Of a stretch of DNA of 64,000 bases, positions 34,112 through 43,221 are shown piece after piece; positions within the stretch are counted from its first letter, which is position 1; each line of letters starts with the position of its first letter. The stretch comes from Planctomycetota bacterium. Its GTDB lineage: Bacteria > Planctomycetota > Planctomycetia > Pirellulales > Pirellulaceae. Both the position numbers and the translations under genes were made by a program. Where the stretch lies: positions 35,655 through 99,654 of the forward strand of contig JAPLNL010000040.1 of the NCBI GenBank assembly GCA_026692905.1, in the 5' to 3' direction. The notes under the pieces are model-generated. The model was not told where the DNA came from and searched no databases. It saw only the letters and a list, made by a program, of their open reading frames with translations.

Positions 34112-35445
34112 TTCAGCCTGCCTCCATCATCGACATTGCCAAATCTGTGCGAACTGGCTCGATCAAGTCTACCGAACTGACGAAATCGGTCCTTGATGAT
34201 ATCTCTCGCCGCAATTCCGACTACGTGTGCTTTACGCGAGTGTTCGCCGAACAAGCCCTGGCAGCAGCCCAGGCTGTCGATGACCAAGTTGCGGCCGGAC
34301 TTGATCCAGGGCCGCTCGCAGGTGTACCGTTTGCCGTAAAGGACCTGTACGACGTTGCGGGTTTGCCGACTACTGCTGGCGCTAAGATGCGAGTCTCCTC
34401 CGCGCCCGCCACTCAAGATGCGGTTGTCGTGAAGCGTATTAAGGATGCGGGAGCAGTTCTCATTGGGACGCTCAATATGGACGAGTTCGCCTATGGCTTC
34501 GCGACCGTGAACCCTCACTTTGGTACCACTCGCAACCCGCACGATGTCACTCGTTTGGCGGGTGGTTCTTCCGGCGGATCGGCGGCTGCTGTCGCCGCAG
34601 GTTTGGTTCCGTTGACGCTTGGGTCCGATACGAATGGTTCGGTCCGAGTTCCCGCTGCCTTGTGTGGACTTTGGGGAATCAGACCCGCTGACGGCGCGAT
34701 CCCGGTCGAAGGCACATTTCCATTTGCGGAGATTCTAGATACCGTAGGACCATTCACTCGATCGTTAGCGGAGCTGGAACTGGTTTACGAATTGATAGCA
34801 GGTGCCCCCCTTATTCGATCCAAGTCAACGCCACGCGTTGCGAAACTCGAAGGCTGGTTTACAACGAATGCAAGTTCCGAAGTTCTCGACGCGTTGGCCA
34901 AAGTCATGTCGCATCTCGGCGTGAAGGATACAGTCGAACTGACCGAGGCCAAAACCGCTCGTTCTGCTTCGTATTTGATCACTGCCGCTCAAGGTGGATC
35001 TCTGCATCTCGAAACGATGCGAACGAGAGCGATGGAATACGATCCTGCCGTTCGCGATCGACTCTTGGCAGGTGCGGTATTGCCAGCTGCTCTCTACCAA
35101 AAGGCAATGGACTTCCGGAGCTTCTATCGAGCGCGCATTCAACAAATCTTTCAGCATGTCGATATCTTGATCGCGCCGACTACGCCCGTCGTTGCACCGC
35201 GAATCGATCAAGCGACCATGCTGATCGATGGTCAGCAAGCTTCTGCAAGAGCCAATCTCGGAATTTATACACAGCCGCTAAGTCTCGCTGGTATTCCCGT
35301 TGTATCGGCCCCGTTTCATGTTGCGAGTGGACTGCCGATCGGCATTCAGTTTGCAACGGCGCCAGGCCGCGAATCAATGCTTTTTCAATTGTTGCGAAGA
35401 TTAGAAAAGGATGGAGTTTTACGATCGCAATCGATTCCGGGATAA
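34108..35445 (+). CDS. AtzE-like amidase (amidase signature family)
   Basis: A 445-residue amidase-signature hydrolase with GTG start at 34108. The Ser-cisSer-Lys triad is visible: Lys in PFAVKDLYD (K78), cis-Ser in LAGGSSGGSAAAV (S154) and nucleophile Ser in GSDTNGSVRVPAALCG (S178). The segments LNMDEFAYGF and TRNPHDVTRLAGGSSGGS match AtzE/1-carboxybiuret-hydrolase-like proteins better than GatA. Known relatives hydrolyse amide bonds of urea-like metabolites such as oxalurate or carboxybiuret; the substrate here is not known. It is translationally coupled to the AtzG-like subunit. GatA is less likely because of the small-subunit partner and the lack of GatC/GatB nearby. Confidence 0.87.
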   Translation: MIQPASIIDIAKSVRTGSIKSTELTKSVLDDISRRNSDYVCFTRVFAEQALAAAQAVDDQVAAGLDPGPLAGVPFAVKDLYDVAGLPTTAGAKMRVSSAPATQDAVVVKRIKDAGAVLIGTLNMDEFAYGFATVNPHFGTTRNPHDVTRLAGGSSGGSAAAVAAGLVPLTLGSDTNGSVRVPAALCGLWGIRPADGAIPVEGTFPFAEILDTVGPFTRSLAELELVYELIAGAPLIRSKSTPRVAKLEGWFTTNASSEVLDALAKVMSHLGVKDTVELTEAKTARSASYLITAAQGGSLHLETMRTRAMEYDPAVRDRLLAGAVLPAALYQKAMDFRSFYRARIQQIFQHVDILIAPTTPVVAPRIDQATMLIDGQQASARANLGIYTQPLSLAGIPVVSAPFHVASGLPIGIQFATAPGRESMLFQLLRRLEKDGVLRSQSIPG

Positions 35446-35500
35446 AGGACACTCTCGGCAAGTGCCCCAGGTTGAATACGACGGAATGTCGACTTCGAAC

Positions 35501-37828
35501 CTATCGCATTCGAACGACGCGTTCGGCGAGAATTTGCTTGGCCGCTAGATTAGGTATGTAACCCCGGACTCCGTAAACGGTCACTGGCTGTTGAAGATAT
35601 CGGCGAAGGTTGAGCGAGGAAGTTGATTGGACATAGGTAATCACCTTGCCAGCATCATCCGTCAGAGCAAATTCGGGTTGCCCTTGGATGGATGTGTGAA
35701 CTTGCACAAGCCATCCCGACGCATCGCCTTGTGCTGTGCTCGCGGTTGCAGCTGCGTTGGAAATAGCGTTTCCATTTGCGGGTGCATGGACTCCTCCGAT
35801 CGGCACCAGACTGGTTGCTTGCTGGACGGCTCCCATGGCCGTGTTGCTGAACGAGCGTTGGGCTATCATGGACGCATCCTGAGTTAGCCCCAACGTGCGC
35901 CGGCGGAGTGCTTCAAAACGTTCGATCCTCTCCATCAGCAATCTTGCTTCGCCGCGGATCATAGCTGTCTCGCCGTTCTCGACCCATGCTGAAGCTTGGT
36001 TTCTCAGAGGCGATAAATCCCATTGCTCTGTTGGGCTTGCAAGTTGTTGAGTCAGATTGACCAGGGCAGACTGAATTTCGGGTGTCCGAAATGGCTCTTG
36101 TTCGCCACTGAAGTTCCCATCCTCTCCGTTCGCAGTTGCAACAAGGTGCGTATTCGAAGCAGTTGGATTTCGCATTGTTGCACTTAGCCCATGCCATGCC
36201 GAGTTTTCGAGTGGGATAGGGTTCGCGATTGGCTGGGTTGCATAGGTGGCTCCATTCGAAAACATCTGCTGCGCCGGTGTCATTCCGTTTCCGACAGGCA
36301 TCTGCTGCATGCCGTAAGTTTGCATACCGTAGGCCTGTGTCGCAAACGGCTGCGACCCAGTTCCGGCAAGCATCGGACCGCCCAAGTTCTGAGCCGCCCC
36401 AAAAACGGGCTCATGAGAATTGATCCAGCGAGAAAAAGTAGATTCTCCTTGTTGCATCGGAGATCCGGATTGCATGGGAGCATATGTTGGGCCATCCGCT
36501 GAGCCGGATGAAAACGAGCCTGCAGGCAACGTCATGGACGCTCGCTGGCCAGGACGCGGTAACCGATCGAGGCGGCTGTTTCCAACTGGGCCGAATCGAC
36601 CAATGTTGCCTTGTGATGGAGTTGTACGATACTGCTGAGCAATATGAGTCGATGCTGGAGCTGGGGCGGCTTCGATGATGCTGAAGCCGATCAAACCGAG
36701 CACACTGTTGAGCGGTTTGACCTGCGGTTTCGGATCGGTTGCCTGCATGGCTTCCCATTGCCGTTGGCCATCGATCTGATGCTCGGTAGATTTGGCCATC
36801 GATTTCGATGAAGGTTTCGTTGTGGACTTGATTCGTGGCGCATTCGATTTCGCCGGAAGTGGCCGGATGCGCGTTTCAACAGGCTCGCTTATCACGGTAC
36901 CCGATTCTGATGGTTCGTCATCGGAGACCACCAGCAACGATTCGGGCTCTTGGTTCTTTATGATCGAACTCCGATTGCTGGCGAGCTTCGCTGGAGTGCC
37001 ACCCTTGACTTCGACTTTGGGAGCCCCGATCTCAACATGAACGCCGTCCGCCGCCATCTTTCTTTGAATATCGGCTTGTTCACGTTTGATCTGTCTGTCA
37101 ACTTGATCTAACGCTTCTTGTTCGTCCGACCAAACGACTTTGCCTGTAGGTGGCGATTGCTTTGCCTTTGACGGTGCTGGCGTGGAGTCTTCGGCATAGC
37201 TCACTAATTGAACGCCTTGGTCTTTGGTCGGTGATGGCATCGAGTCAGAAAGCTGTGAAGTTTTGATCCAGCGGAACTCGCCTGGCGGTGGGGCGATGCG
37301 ATACCAACGCTGATGTTTGCCTTCTTCCGTCAGCTGAAGTTCTTCGCCGAGAACTTGGACCTGTTGTGATTTGCGCAGTTCCATTTGCCACATGAACTCA
37401 GAGACATCGCTCGATTCGCTCCCGACCCATGCAGGGCATTTGTCTTCGATGATTTCAGCGGACTTACCACCCGGTAACAGGTAAGCAATGTTGGATGGGA
37501 TCCAGTCGTGGCTTCCGGCAGGAGGTCGAATGCCGGACCATCCGTCGGATGTTTCCATGTAGACATCGACGGTTGACCCGTTTGGCAAAGTCGACGTTGC
37601 ATAGTATTTGTCGGCGGGGCCAGATCGCACATTGGCCTTATTCGTATGCACAGAACGGACTTTGGGCTTTTCGAATTGAGCTGCAACGTACGAAGGAACT
37701 TGCTTCGCTTTACCCTTGGTGTCAGGACCATCGGCACATGCCAAGGGAGCAAGAGTTACGAATGGGCTCGCGAGGAGCAGTGCTTTGACGAGGAGCTTAC
37801 GTCGCATCCATTTGGATTGGGTTTGCAT
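35501..37828 (-). CDS. Exported SH3-domain protein with long disordered region
   Basis: A 775-residue protein. The signal peptide RRKLLVKALLLASPFVTLAPLACA may start at M1 or at the ATG 21 bp later. Residues of about 55-115 form a bacterial SH3 domain (VHTNKANVRSGPADKYYATS...LPNGSTVDV). About 450 residues of Pro/Ser/Gln/Met-rich low complexity follow. A folded C-terminal part has VHTSIQGQPEFALTDDAGKV and ends VYGVRGYIPNLAAKQILAERVVRMR, also SH3-like. It is probably an envelope protein contacting cell-wall material. It follows the HEAT-like membrane gene by 15 bp in one operon. Confidence 0.78.
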   Translation of the reverse strand: MQTQSKWMRRKLLVKALLLASPFVTLAPLACADGPDTKGKAKQVPSYVAAQFEKPKVRSVHTNKANVRSGPADKYYATSTLPNGSTVDVYMETSDGWSGIRPPAGSHDWIPSNIAYLLPGGKSAEIIEDKCPAWVGSESSDVSEFMWQMELRKSQQVQVLGEELQLTEEGKHQRWYRIAPPPGEFRWIKTSQLSDSMPSPTKDQGVQLVSYAEDSTPAPSKAKQSPPTGKVVWSDEQEALDQVDRQIKREQADIQRKMAADGVHVEIGAPKVEVKGGTPAKLASNRSSIIKNQEPESLLVVSDDEPSESGTVISEPVETRIRPLPAKSNAPRIKSTTKPSSKSMAKSTEHQIDGQRQWEAMQATDPKPQVKPLNSVLGLIGFSIIEAAPAPASTHIAQQYRTTPSQGNIGRFGPVGNSRLDRLPRPGQRASMTLPAGSFSSGSADGPTYAPMQSGSPMQQGESTFSRWINSHEPVFGAAQNLGGPMLAGTGSQPFATQAYGMQTYGMQQMPVGNGMTPAQQMFSNGATYATQPIANPIPLENSAWHGLSATMRNPTASNTHLVATANGEDGNFSGEQEPFRTPEIQSALVNLTQQLASPTEQWDLSPLRNQASAWVENGETAMIRGEARLLMERIERFEALRRRTLGLTQDASMIAQRSFSNTAMGAVQQATSLVPIGGVHAPANGNAISNAAATASTAQGDASGWLVQVHTSIQGQPEFALTDDAGKVITYVQSTSSLNLRRYLQQPVTVYGVRGYIPNLAAKQILAERVVRMR

Positions 37829-37843
37829 TTTTGGCTATGTCCT

Positions 37844-39268
37844 TCATCGAACGCTGATGGATGCGGTTCCGGAGGCTAACAAAACTTGACTGATTTGGTC
37901 TGCGATGGCACTGTCTGGTTCTTTCGACTGCAATATTCGTAGCTTGCGTCTGGCATCGGAGTCGGTCATCGAGCCCAACAATACGACGGCGCGCCGGCGT
38001 ACGTTTCGGTCTGCATTTTCTGCCATCCAAACCAACCAAGTAATCGGAGATGGAAAGTTGGAATCCTTGGCGATTGTCTCCATAGATTGCAGACGCTGCT
38101 CGATATCACCTTGAGCTAGCGAAACCGCAACGTCCAGTTGTGCTGGAGTCATTCCGCGGCGAACGAGTTCATTGAAGGCTTGTTGGACAATTCGGTTTTG
38201 AGCGCTGGTTAGCAGTGGAAGCAATTGTTCGAGCGTTCTTCTTTCGATGCCGCTGATTGCATTCGATTGTTGCGAACGGTAGGAGTCATTCTCCGATGAT
38301 GGTGCTTCAACAATTTCGACAGTAGCCGTCGGAGCGGCAGCTTTGGCAACCGTTTGAGGGATGGACAATTTCATGTTTGGCAACTGTGGACTTGGTATTG
38401 GCGGACTTGGTATTGGCGGACTTGGTATTGGCATTGATAAATCACTCAGCATTTGTCGACTCGTTTCGATTTTCGCGGACTGGTTCGCGGTGCTATCGGA
38501 ATGCTTGAACGATGTGGCGAATGGGCCAAGGCTCGGAGGGTCGCTGCTTGGAGGGGCGATGGACGCCAATTCGGATGAGTCGCTATGGCGGATCCTTATG
38601 CTCTCCGTGTTCATGGCAGTTGAGTCGGTATCGGGCGTACTTGCGGTGGGAGTCGCCACGAGATGCGCAGGCACGTTTGCCGCTACGATCGCCGAAAGAT
38701 TCCGTGGGGTAATCAGATCAACCATCGCATCCAACGAGGCCAGTACCTTGGGTGCATCGGGAAGATCGCTTGGGACGAAGGGTCGCAACTGCTGTGCTAG
38801 CAAACCTCGCAGCATGATGGATTCAGGCAGTTGGACATTGTCCGCTTGAAAGGCCTCAACCATAGCAAGCCACTGGGTAGGAGACGGCCGAGTCTTTTGT
38901 CCCCATTGTTGGATTCGCTTCTCCAAAATTTGAAAGGAAAAATTTCGTTTGTTGGGATCGCTGTCGGCAAGTTGGCGAATCAACGTCAAGTTGTCGCCTG
39001 GATTGAGTTCATTTAAGGCGAGAAGGATCGGTAAGATTTCCTCCGTTTGCTTTCCTTTGGCGTCCACTAGCTGTTGCTGCCATTCCCATTGCAGCCATTG
39101 TTTCGAGGCGTAGGGCCAACTCCAAACGACAACCAATACACACACTAGCGAGAAGAATACGCTTCCAAACCGAGGGAAAGTCCGAACGGATTGAGCTGGG
39201 GATTCGCCCAAGAGCCAATCCACATCAATTCGAACGACTTCTTTTTTGTGTCCTTTTCGTTTTGACAT
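37844..39268 (-). CDS. Membrane-anchored HEAT-like repeat protein
   Basis: From the ATG at 39268 the protein has 474 residues. A basic N-terminus (MSKRKGHKKEVVRIDVDW) precedes one membrane segment FFSLVCVLVVVWSW. A helical domain follows, then about 150 disordered residues including three PIPSP units. A helical C-terminal domain has NADRNVRRRAVVLLGSMTD, resembling HEAT repeats. Function is unknown. It shares an operon with the SH3-domain protein, so both may belong to an envelope assembly. The frame opens at 39322 but the extra residues look untranslated. Confidence 0.72.
   Translation of the reverse strand: MSKRKGHKKEVVRIDVDWLLGESPAQSVRTFPRFGSVFFSLVCVLVVVWSWPYASKQWLQWEWQQQLVDAKGKQTEEILPILLALNELNPGDNLTLIRQLADSDPNKRNFSFQILEKRIQQWGQKTRPSPTQWLAMVEAFQADNVQLPESIMLRGLLAQQLRPFVPSDLPDAPKVLASLDAMVDLITPRNLSAIVAANVPAHLVATPTASTPDTDSTAMNTESIRIRHSDSSELASIAPPSSDPPSLGPFATSFKHSDSTANQSAKIETSRQMLSDLSMPIPSPPIPSPPIPSPQLPNMKLSIPQTVAKAAAPTATVEIVEAPSSENDSYRSQQSNAISGIERRTLEQLLPLLTSAQNRIVQQAFNELVRRGMTPAQLDVAVSLAQGDIEQRLQSMETIAKDSNFPSPITWLVWMAENADRNVRRRAVVLLGSMTDSDARRKLRILQSKEPDSAIADQISQVLLASGTASISVR
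38388..38432. repeat. Three tandem 15-bp units
   Basis: Three identical GGACTTGGTATTGGC units encode the PIPSP repeats in the disordered linker of the HEAT-like membrane protein. Confidence 0.85.
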
Positions 39269-39479
39269 CAATTCGATTTCGATTGCAAATATCAGCACAA
39301 AGTCGCAAAAACAACATTCCAACTTTTTTCGACAAAATAGGCATATAGATTAAAGGAGCGAATCACAACAAGAGCAAATGCCACTGGGGAATGTCGATTC
39401 GCAGGGGGGAGTGCCGATGTTACAATGAACCCAGTTTGCTTTACGATTACGAAACCCCTTTGGATCGATTGTCGATTTC

Positions 39480-40322
39480 ATGAGCCATCCCCATAGTTCT
39501 GCTGCTTCTCTTCCAGAACCCTCTGTTGTACCCGTCCAGGGATTGCATTGCGGCCATTACTTTTATCGATGGAAACGGGAGGTTCTAGCGAACATGGGCA
39601 AGGCAGCGGTCCACGAAGCCAAGGCAGAATTTTCGGCAGCGATTGCCCCGAATGCCGATGCCCGGCCTGAGCGGATTCAATCGTTTATCATCAGCGGACA
39701 CAAAGCCGACTTTGCGACGATCCTGATGGATAACGATCCTTTGAGAATCGATCGCGTGCATCAACGGATCATGAGCTCTGCATTGGGTGCTGCGATTGAA
39801 CCGGTATACTCCTTTGTGTCCATGTCTGAAATCAGCGAGTACTTACCTAACAAAGAGCAGTACGCACAAAAACTGGTTCGAAGCGGTGAAGATGCAACGT
39901 CCCCGACTTATCAAGCCAAAGTTGCGTCGTATGAAAAGCGATTGCCAATGATGCATGCACAGCGTCTCGCACCTGAGTTTCCAAACTGGCCTGCAATGTG
40001 CTTTTATCCAATGAACAAGGTCCGCAACGTCGGCGCCAATTGGTTTCTGGAACCTTTTTCGGCAAGAACTGAGATGATGGCCGAGCATGCTCAAAGTGGG
40101 ATGGCGTTTGCCGGTCGCGTTACGCAGCTCGTGACCGCGTCCGTGGGGCTGGACGATTGGGAATGGGGCGTCACGCTTTGGGCTCGCAATCCGCAATTCC
40201 TCAAAGAGATCGTGTACACCATGCGATACGACTCGGCCAGCGCACGTTTCGGGCAATTTGGTTCGTTTTATACGGGTTATTTGGCTACAGGACCCGCAAT
40301 CCTTGAACATTGCATGGTGTAA
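39480..40322 (+). CDS. chdC: Coproheme decarboxylase/chlorite-dismutase family protein
   Basis: A 280-residue member of the ChdC/HemQ branch, which converts coproheme to heme b with peroxide. Evidence: the conserved CFYPMNKVR segment (catalytic Tyr in YPMNK), EHAQSGMAFAGRVTQLVTAS with the proximal heme histidine, and the closing WGVTLWARNPQFLKEIVYTMRYD...ARFGQFGSFYTGY. Length fits ChdC rather than true chlorite dismutase. It implies the coproporphyrin-dependent heme route in this organism. It is a single gene; a dispersed hairpin 25 bp after the stop may end transcription. Confidence 0.9.
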   Translation: MSHPHSSAASLPEPSVVPVQGLHCGHYFYRWKREVLANMGKAAVHEAKAEFSAAIAPNADARPERIQSFIISGHKADFATILMDNDPLRIDRVHQRIMSSALGAAIEPVYSFVSMSEISEYLPNKEQYAQKLVRSGEDATSPTYQAKVASYEKRLPMMHAQRLAPEFPNWPAMCFYPMNKVRNVGANWFLEPFSARTEMMAEHAQSGMAFAGRVTQLVTASVGLDDWEWGVTLWARNPQFLKEIVYTMRYDSASARFGQFGSFYTGYLATGPAILEHCMV

Positions 40323-40347
40323 AGGGCGGAAAGGGTTCCCGCGTTAC

Positions 40348-40408
40348 TTAGCACGACGCGCAAGCTCGTGAATCCAATGTCGAATTCACTAGCTTGCGCG
40401 TCGTGCTA
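40348..40408. repeat. Dispersed hairpin, family A copy 2
   Basis: Arms TTAGCACGACGCGCAAGCTC and AGCTTGCGCGTCGTGCTA flank GTGAA...TTCACT around an 11-base loop. It lies between chdC and the XPB-like helicase. Confidence 0.9.
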
Positions 40409-40449
40409 CAGCCGCTTTTAGCAAGCAACTCACCAAATGAGACAGCACA

Positions 40450-41877
40450 TTGAATCATCAGCCGTCGAAAGCCGCGAAGATCCTCAATCAGGCCAAGCTT
40501 GATTTTTGTGATGGTACGCTGGTTCTCGATCAATGGTCGTCGCAAGCCATAACGCGTATTTTTGGCGAAGGCATTTGGACTTGGGATGGCCGTTCGAACG
40601 CTTGGCGTTGCGACCCGATTCACTATCCTAATATCCGAAAAGTTTTGGGGTCGAATTCGTACGGTACGCTAGATCGCGTTCCGCAGTGGCAGCCCATTGT
40701 TTGGTCGGACATCCAACTGCCAGAACCACGCGCTGAGCAGACTGATGCCGTAAACGCATGGTCGGCAGTTCGCCGAGGTGTCGTCGTGATGCCAACGGGC
40801 ACTGGTAAAACAGAGGTAGCGTTGCGAATCATGGCCGATCAAGCTTGCAGTACGCTCATCGTCGCACCGATTCGCGATCTCATGTACCAATGGCACAAAC
40901 GCATCTTGAAGGGACTGGGATACGATGCAGGGATCATCGGCGATAACACCTATAACGTTAAGCCTGTCTCAGTGACGACATTTGATAGTGCTTGCATTCA
41001 CATGCCGAAATTGGGAAATCGATTTCAACTTCTTATTTTTGATGAGTGTCATCATTTGCCAGGTCCGATTCGCAGCGATGCGGCTCGCATGAGCATTGCA
41101 CCCATGCGGCTGGGGTTGACGGCGACTTTGGAACGCGGCGACGGCCAGCATGCCAAGCTCGATGAGCTTATCGGCCCGTTGGTGTATCGGCTTGAGATCA
41201 ATCAAGTGCGAGGTGCTTCGCTTGCGGAATTTGACGTCTTTCGTGTCCCTGTCTTTCTGAGCGAACGTGAACGCGTTCGGTACGATCAGTTGTCCGAAGT
41301 GGTTTCGAGCTATGTCTACGAGCGAAGGCAGGAGGACTCCCATTTTACGTGGAAGACTCTGTGCGCCGAAACGCAAAGCAGCGGCGAGGCAGGCATCATA
41401 TTGCGAGCGTATCGCGAGAAGAAGTCGATCGAGGATCGAGCGGTGGAAAAACTGCGTGTTCTCGAGGATTTGTTTCGGTTGCACAAAGGGACGCCGATGA
41501 TCATCTTCGCCGGTTCCAATGCGATGGCACGGGACGTCTCGTGTCGGTTCTTGATACCGTGTTTGCTGAACCACTGCGGCAAAGCCGAACGAGTCGACTA
41601 CTTGGACGGCTTGCGGGACGGAGTGTATCCGGCCATCGTGGCCAATCAAGTGCTCGATGAGGGAGTGGATTTGCCTGAGGTCAAGATTGCTGTGGTTATC
41701 GGCGGTATGGCTTCGACGCGGCAAGCCAAGCAGCGGCTTGGACGGATTCTTCGCCGGCGCGGGGACGAGCGGGCTATATTGTATGAGGTGGTAGCCAAAG
41801 ATACGAACGAGACAGGGCGTTCTCGGCAACGAAGGAAGAGCGATGCTTACGCGGGAACTCGCAATCGCAAGTTTTGA
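40450..41877 (+). CDS. XPB/Ssl2-like DNA helicase
   Basis: A 475-residue superfamily 2 helicase of XPB type. The start is uncertain: TTG 40450 without a clear SD. The N-terminal domain of about 90 residues resembles the damage-recognition region of XPB. Motif I VVMPTGTGKTEVAL is at about 112-125, motif II FDECHH at about 197-202, motif III GLTATLERGDG, and motif VI QAKQRLGRILRRRG. A Thumb-like insert (FLSERERVRYDQLSEVVSSY) is as in XPB. It unwinds DNA with 3'-5' polarity in characterised relatives. It overlaps the Bax1-type nuclease gene by 35 bp, the pairing known from archaea, so a repair complex is inferred. Confidence 0.9.
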   Translation: MNHQPSKAAKILNQAKLDFCDGTLVLDQWSSQAITRIFGEGIWTWDGRSNAWRCDPIHYPNIRKVLGSNSYGTLDRVPQWQPIVWSDIQLPEPRAEQTDAVNAWSAVRRGVVVMPTGTGKTEVALRIMADQACSTLIVAPIRDLMYQWHKRILKGLGYDAGIIGDNTYNVKPVSVTTFDSACIHMPKLGNRFQLLIFDECHHLPGPIRSDAARMSIAPMRLGLTATLERGDGQHAKLDELIGPLVYRLEINQVRGASLAEFDVFRVPVFLSERERVRYDQLSEVVSSYVYERRQEDSHFTWKTLCAETQSSGEAGIILRAYREKKSIEDRAVEKLRVLEDLFRLHKGTPMIIFAGSNAMARDVSCRFLIPCLLNHCGKAERVDYLDGLRDGVYPAIVANQVLDEGVDLPEVKIAVVIGGMASTRQAKQRLGRILRRRGDERAILYEVVAKDTNETGRSRQRRKSDAYAGTRNRKF

Positions 41878-43045
41878 GAACGGGGAGCTTGTCCCCGATC
41901 GCTTGAATCGCAAGACCGACGCTGCCTATCTTGGTTTCGCTGAGGCAATGCTGGCCATTTATCGATCAGGCATTGGTCGCACACGGCGGTTGCTTCACCA
42001 AGCTGTGTATCGCGTCTTCGATGAACAACTCGATTGCCCTGGGAGGCGCATTCAGGCTTTTTGCAAACTGCTCGATGATGCGGCTGAGTATTCGAAAGGA
42101 GACCGCAAAAAGATCGTACAATTGAGGCGATCGGTTTTCCGAGCCGCAGCGGAGCAGCATCCGTTGGTGGTTGAGCGCGATGCGCTTTTCGAGAGTCAAG
42201 AGTCCGAAGTCAAACGTCGGATTGCTGAGGATCTTGGAATGAGTTGGCCAGAGTTGCGAGGAATGCTCTTTTCGGATTTGATTGAAAACCATGAGCTCAA
42301 ATGCTTCCATGGTTTTCCAGACGGAGCAGCCTTGTTGTCGCGATACAACGTGGCGCAGACACAAGCGGTGTTGTTTGATGCGATCAAGATAACGGTTCGA
42401 GCAACGGGCGATTTCAAGCAGATTCTGCGGTATGCGAAGCTTGCAAGGCTCATGCACCGCATCACGAGGCGATCGGATCACTATCGATTCGAGTTCGACG
42501 GGCCGGCGTCAGTGCTGAGGGGAACCCATCGCTATGGAGTTGCGATGGCAAAGTTTTTGCCTGGATTGTTATCTTGCCGAGGCTGGTCGATGGAAGCGGT
42601 GCTTCGACCTCGCTCATTTCGTCAGCGCATTCGTTTTCGATTGGATGACGGATGTAAATTGGTTAGTGGTATCGAAGCGGACAGCGTGTTCGATTCGAGT
42701 GTCGAGGAAGCGTTTGCAATGGCATGGGGTGAACAACCGCGGGACGGCTGGCGATTGGAGCGAGAGACGGAGATCTTGCACGTCGGGCAGACGGCGTTCT
42801 TTCCGGATTTTGTGTTTGTGAATGAGGATGGTAGGCGAGCAATGCTTGAGATCGTGGGCTTTTGGACACCTGAGTACTTGATCGCCAAGTTCCAGGTTCT
42901 GAAACAGTTTCGGGATGAGCCAGTGTTCTTAGCGATCGCTCAGTCGTTAAAAGAGAAAGTGGTGATTCCCTGCGAGCATCCTGCGATTTACTACAAGGGG
43001 GCGATTGACGTCGTGGCGGTGTTGGAGATGCTGAACGGTCGTTGA
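41843..43045 (+). CDS. Bax1-type (DUF790) nuclease
   Basis: A 400-residue DUF790 protein with good SD GGAAGAG before the ATG. The C-terminal nuclease domain shows FFPDFVFVNEDGRRAMLEIVGFWTPEYL, with D322 and E336 as likely metal ligands of a PD-(D/E)xK/XPF-like site. The N-terminal part is helical, and SWPELRGMLFSDLIENHEL resembles archaeal Bax1. Bax1 binds XPB and cuts 3' of damage in archaeal studies. Overlap with the XPB-like gene indicates coupled translation and a helicase-nuclease complex. Bacterial examples are less studied. Confidence 0.88.
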   Translation: MLTRELAIASFENGELVPDRLNRKTDAAYLGFAEAMLAIYRSGIGRTRRLLHQAVYRVFDEQLDCPGRRIQAFCKLLDDAAEYSKGDRKKIVQLRRSVFRAAAEQHPLVVERDALFESQESEVKRRIAEDLGMSWPELRGMLFSDLIENHELKCFHGFPDGAALLSRYNVAQTQAVLFDAIKITVRATGDFKQILRYAKLARLMHRITRRSDHYRFEFDGPASVLRGTHRYGVAMAKFLPGLLSCRGWSMEAVLRPRSFRQRIRFRLDDGCKLVSGIEADSVFDSSVEEAFAMAWGEQPRDGWRLERETEILHVGQTAFFPDFVFVNEDGRRAMLEIVGFWTPEYLIAKFQVLKQFRDEPVFLAIAQSLKEKVVIPCEHPAIYYKGAIDVVAVLEMLNGR

Positions 43046-43088
43046 CGGATATTCGCATCGCTTTGATTTTGCTCTTGGTTGAAGGGAT

Positions 43089-43170
43089 TTTAAAGGAACG
43101 CAGAGACGCGGAGAGCGCAGAGGCAAGATCACAACTAACTCAGCGATCTCTATGTCTCTGCGTTTTAAAA
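43089..43170. repeat. Inverted repeat with AACGCAGAGAC arms
   Basis: TTTTAAAGGAACGCAGAGAC (43089-43108) pairs with GTCTCTGCGTTTTAAAA (43154-43170) around a 45-bp centre. It lies in the convergent space after the Bax1-type gene and could end transcription. A similar purine-rich hairpin is at 49631-49733. Confidence 0.7.
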
Positions 43171-43221
43171 AAGGACGCTGTTCTTTCAATTCAGTTGCCT
43201 AGTGCAGGTTAGGCAAATGGC

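Noticed and set aside
34108..35445. Glutamyl-tRNA(Gln) amidotransferase subunit A
   Set aside because: Same superfamily, but the segment LNMDEFAYGF, the small AtzG-like partner and lack of GatB/GatC fit AtzE-type amidases better.
38388..38432. CRISPR-like array
   Set aside because: Three adjoining 15-bp units without spacers, coding for PIPSP repeats.
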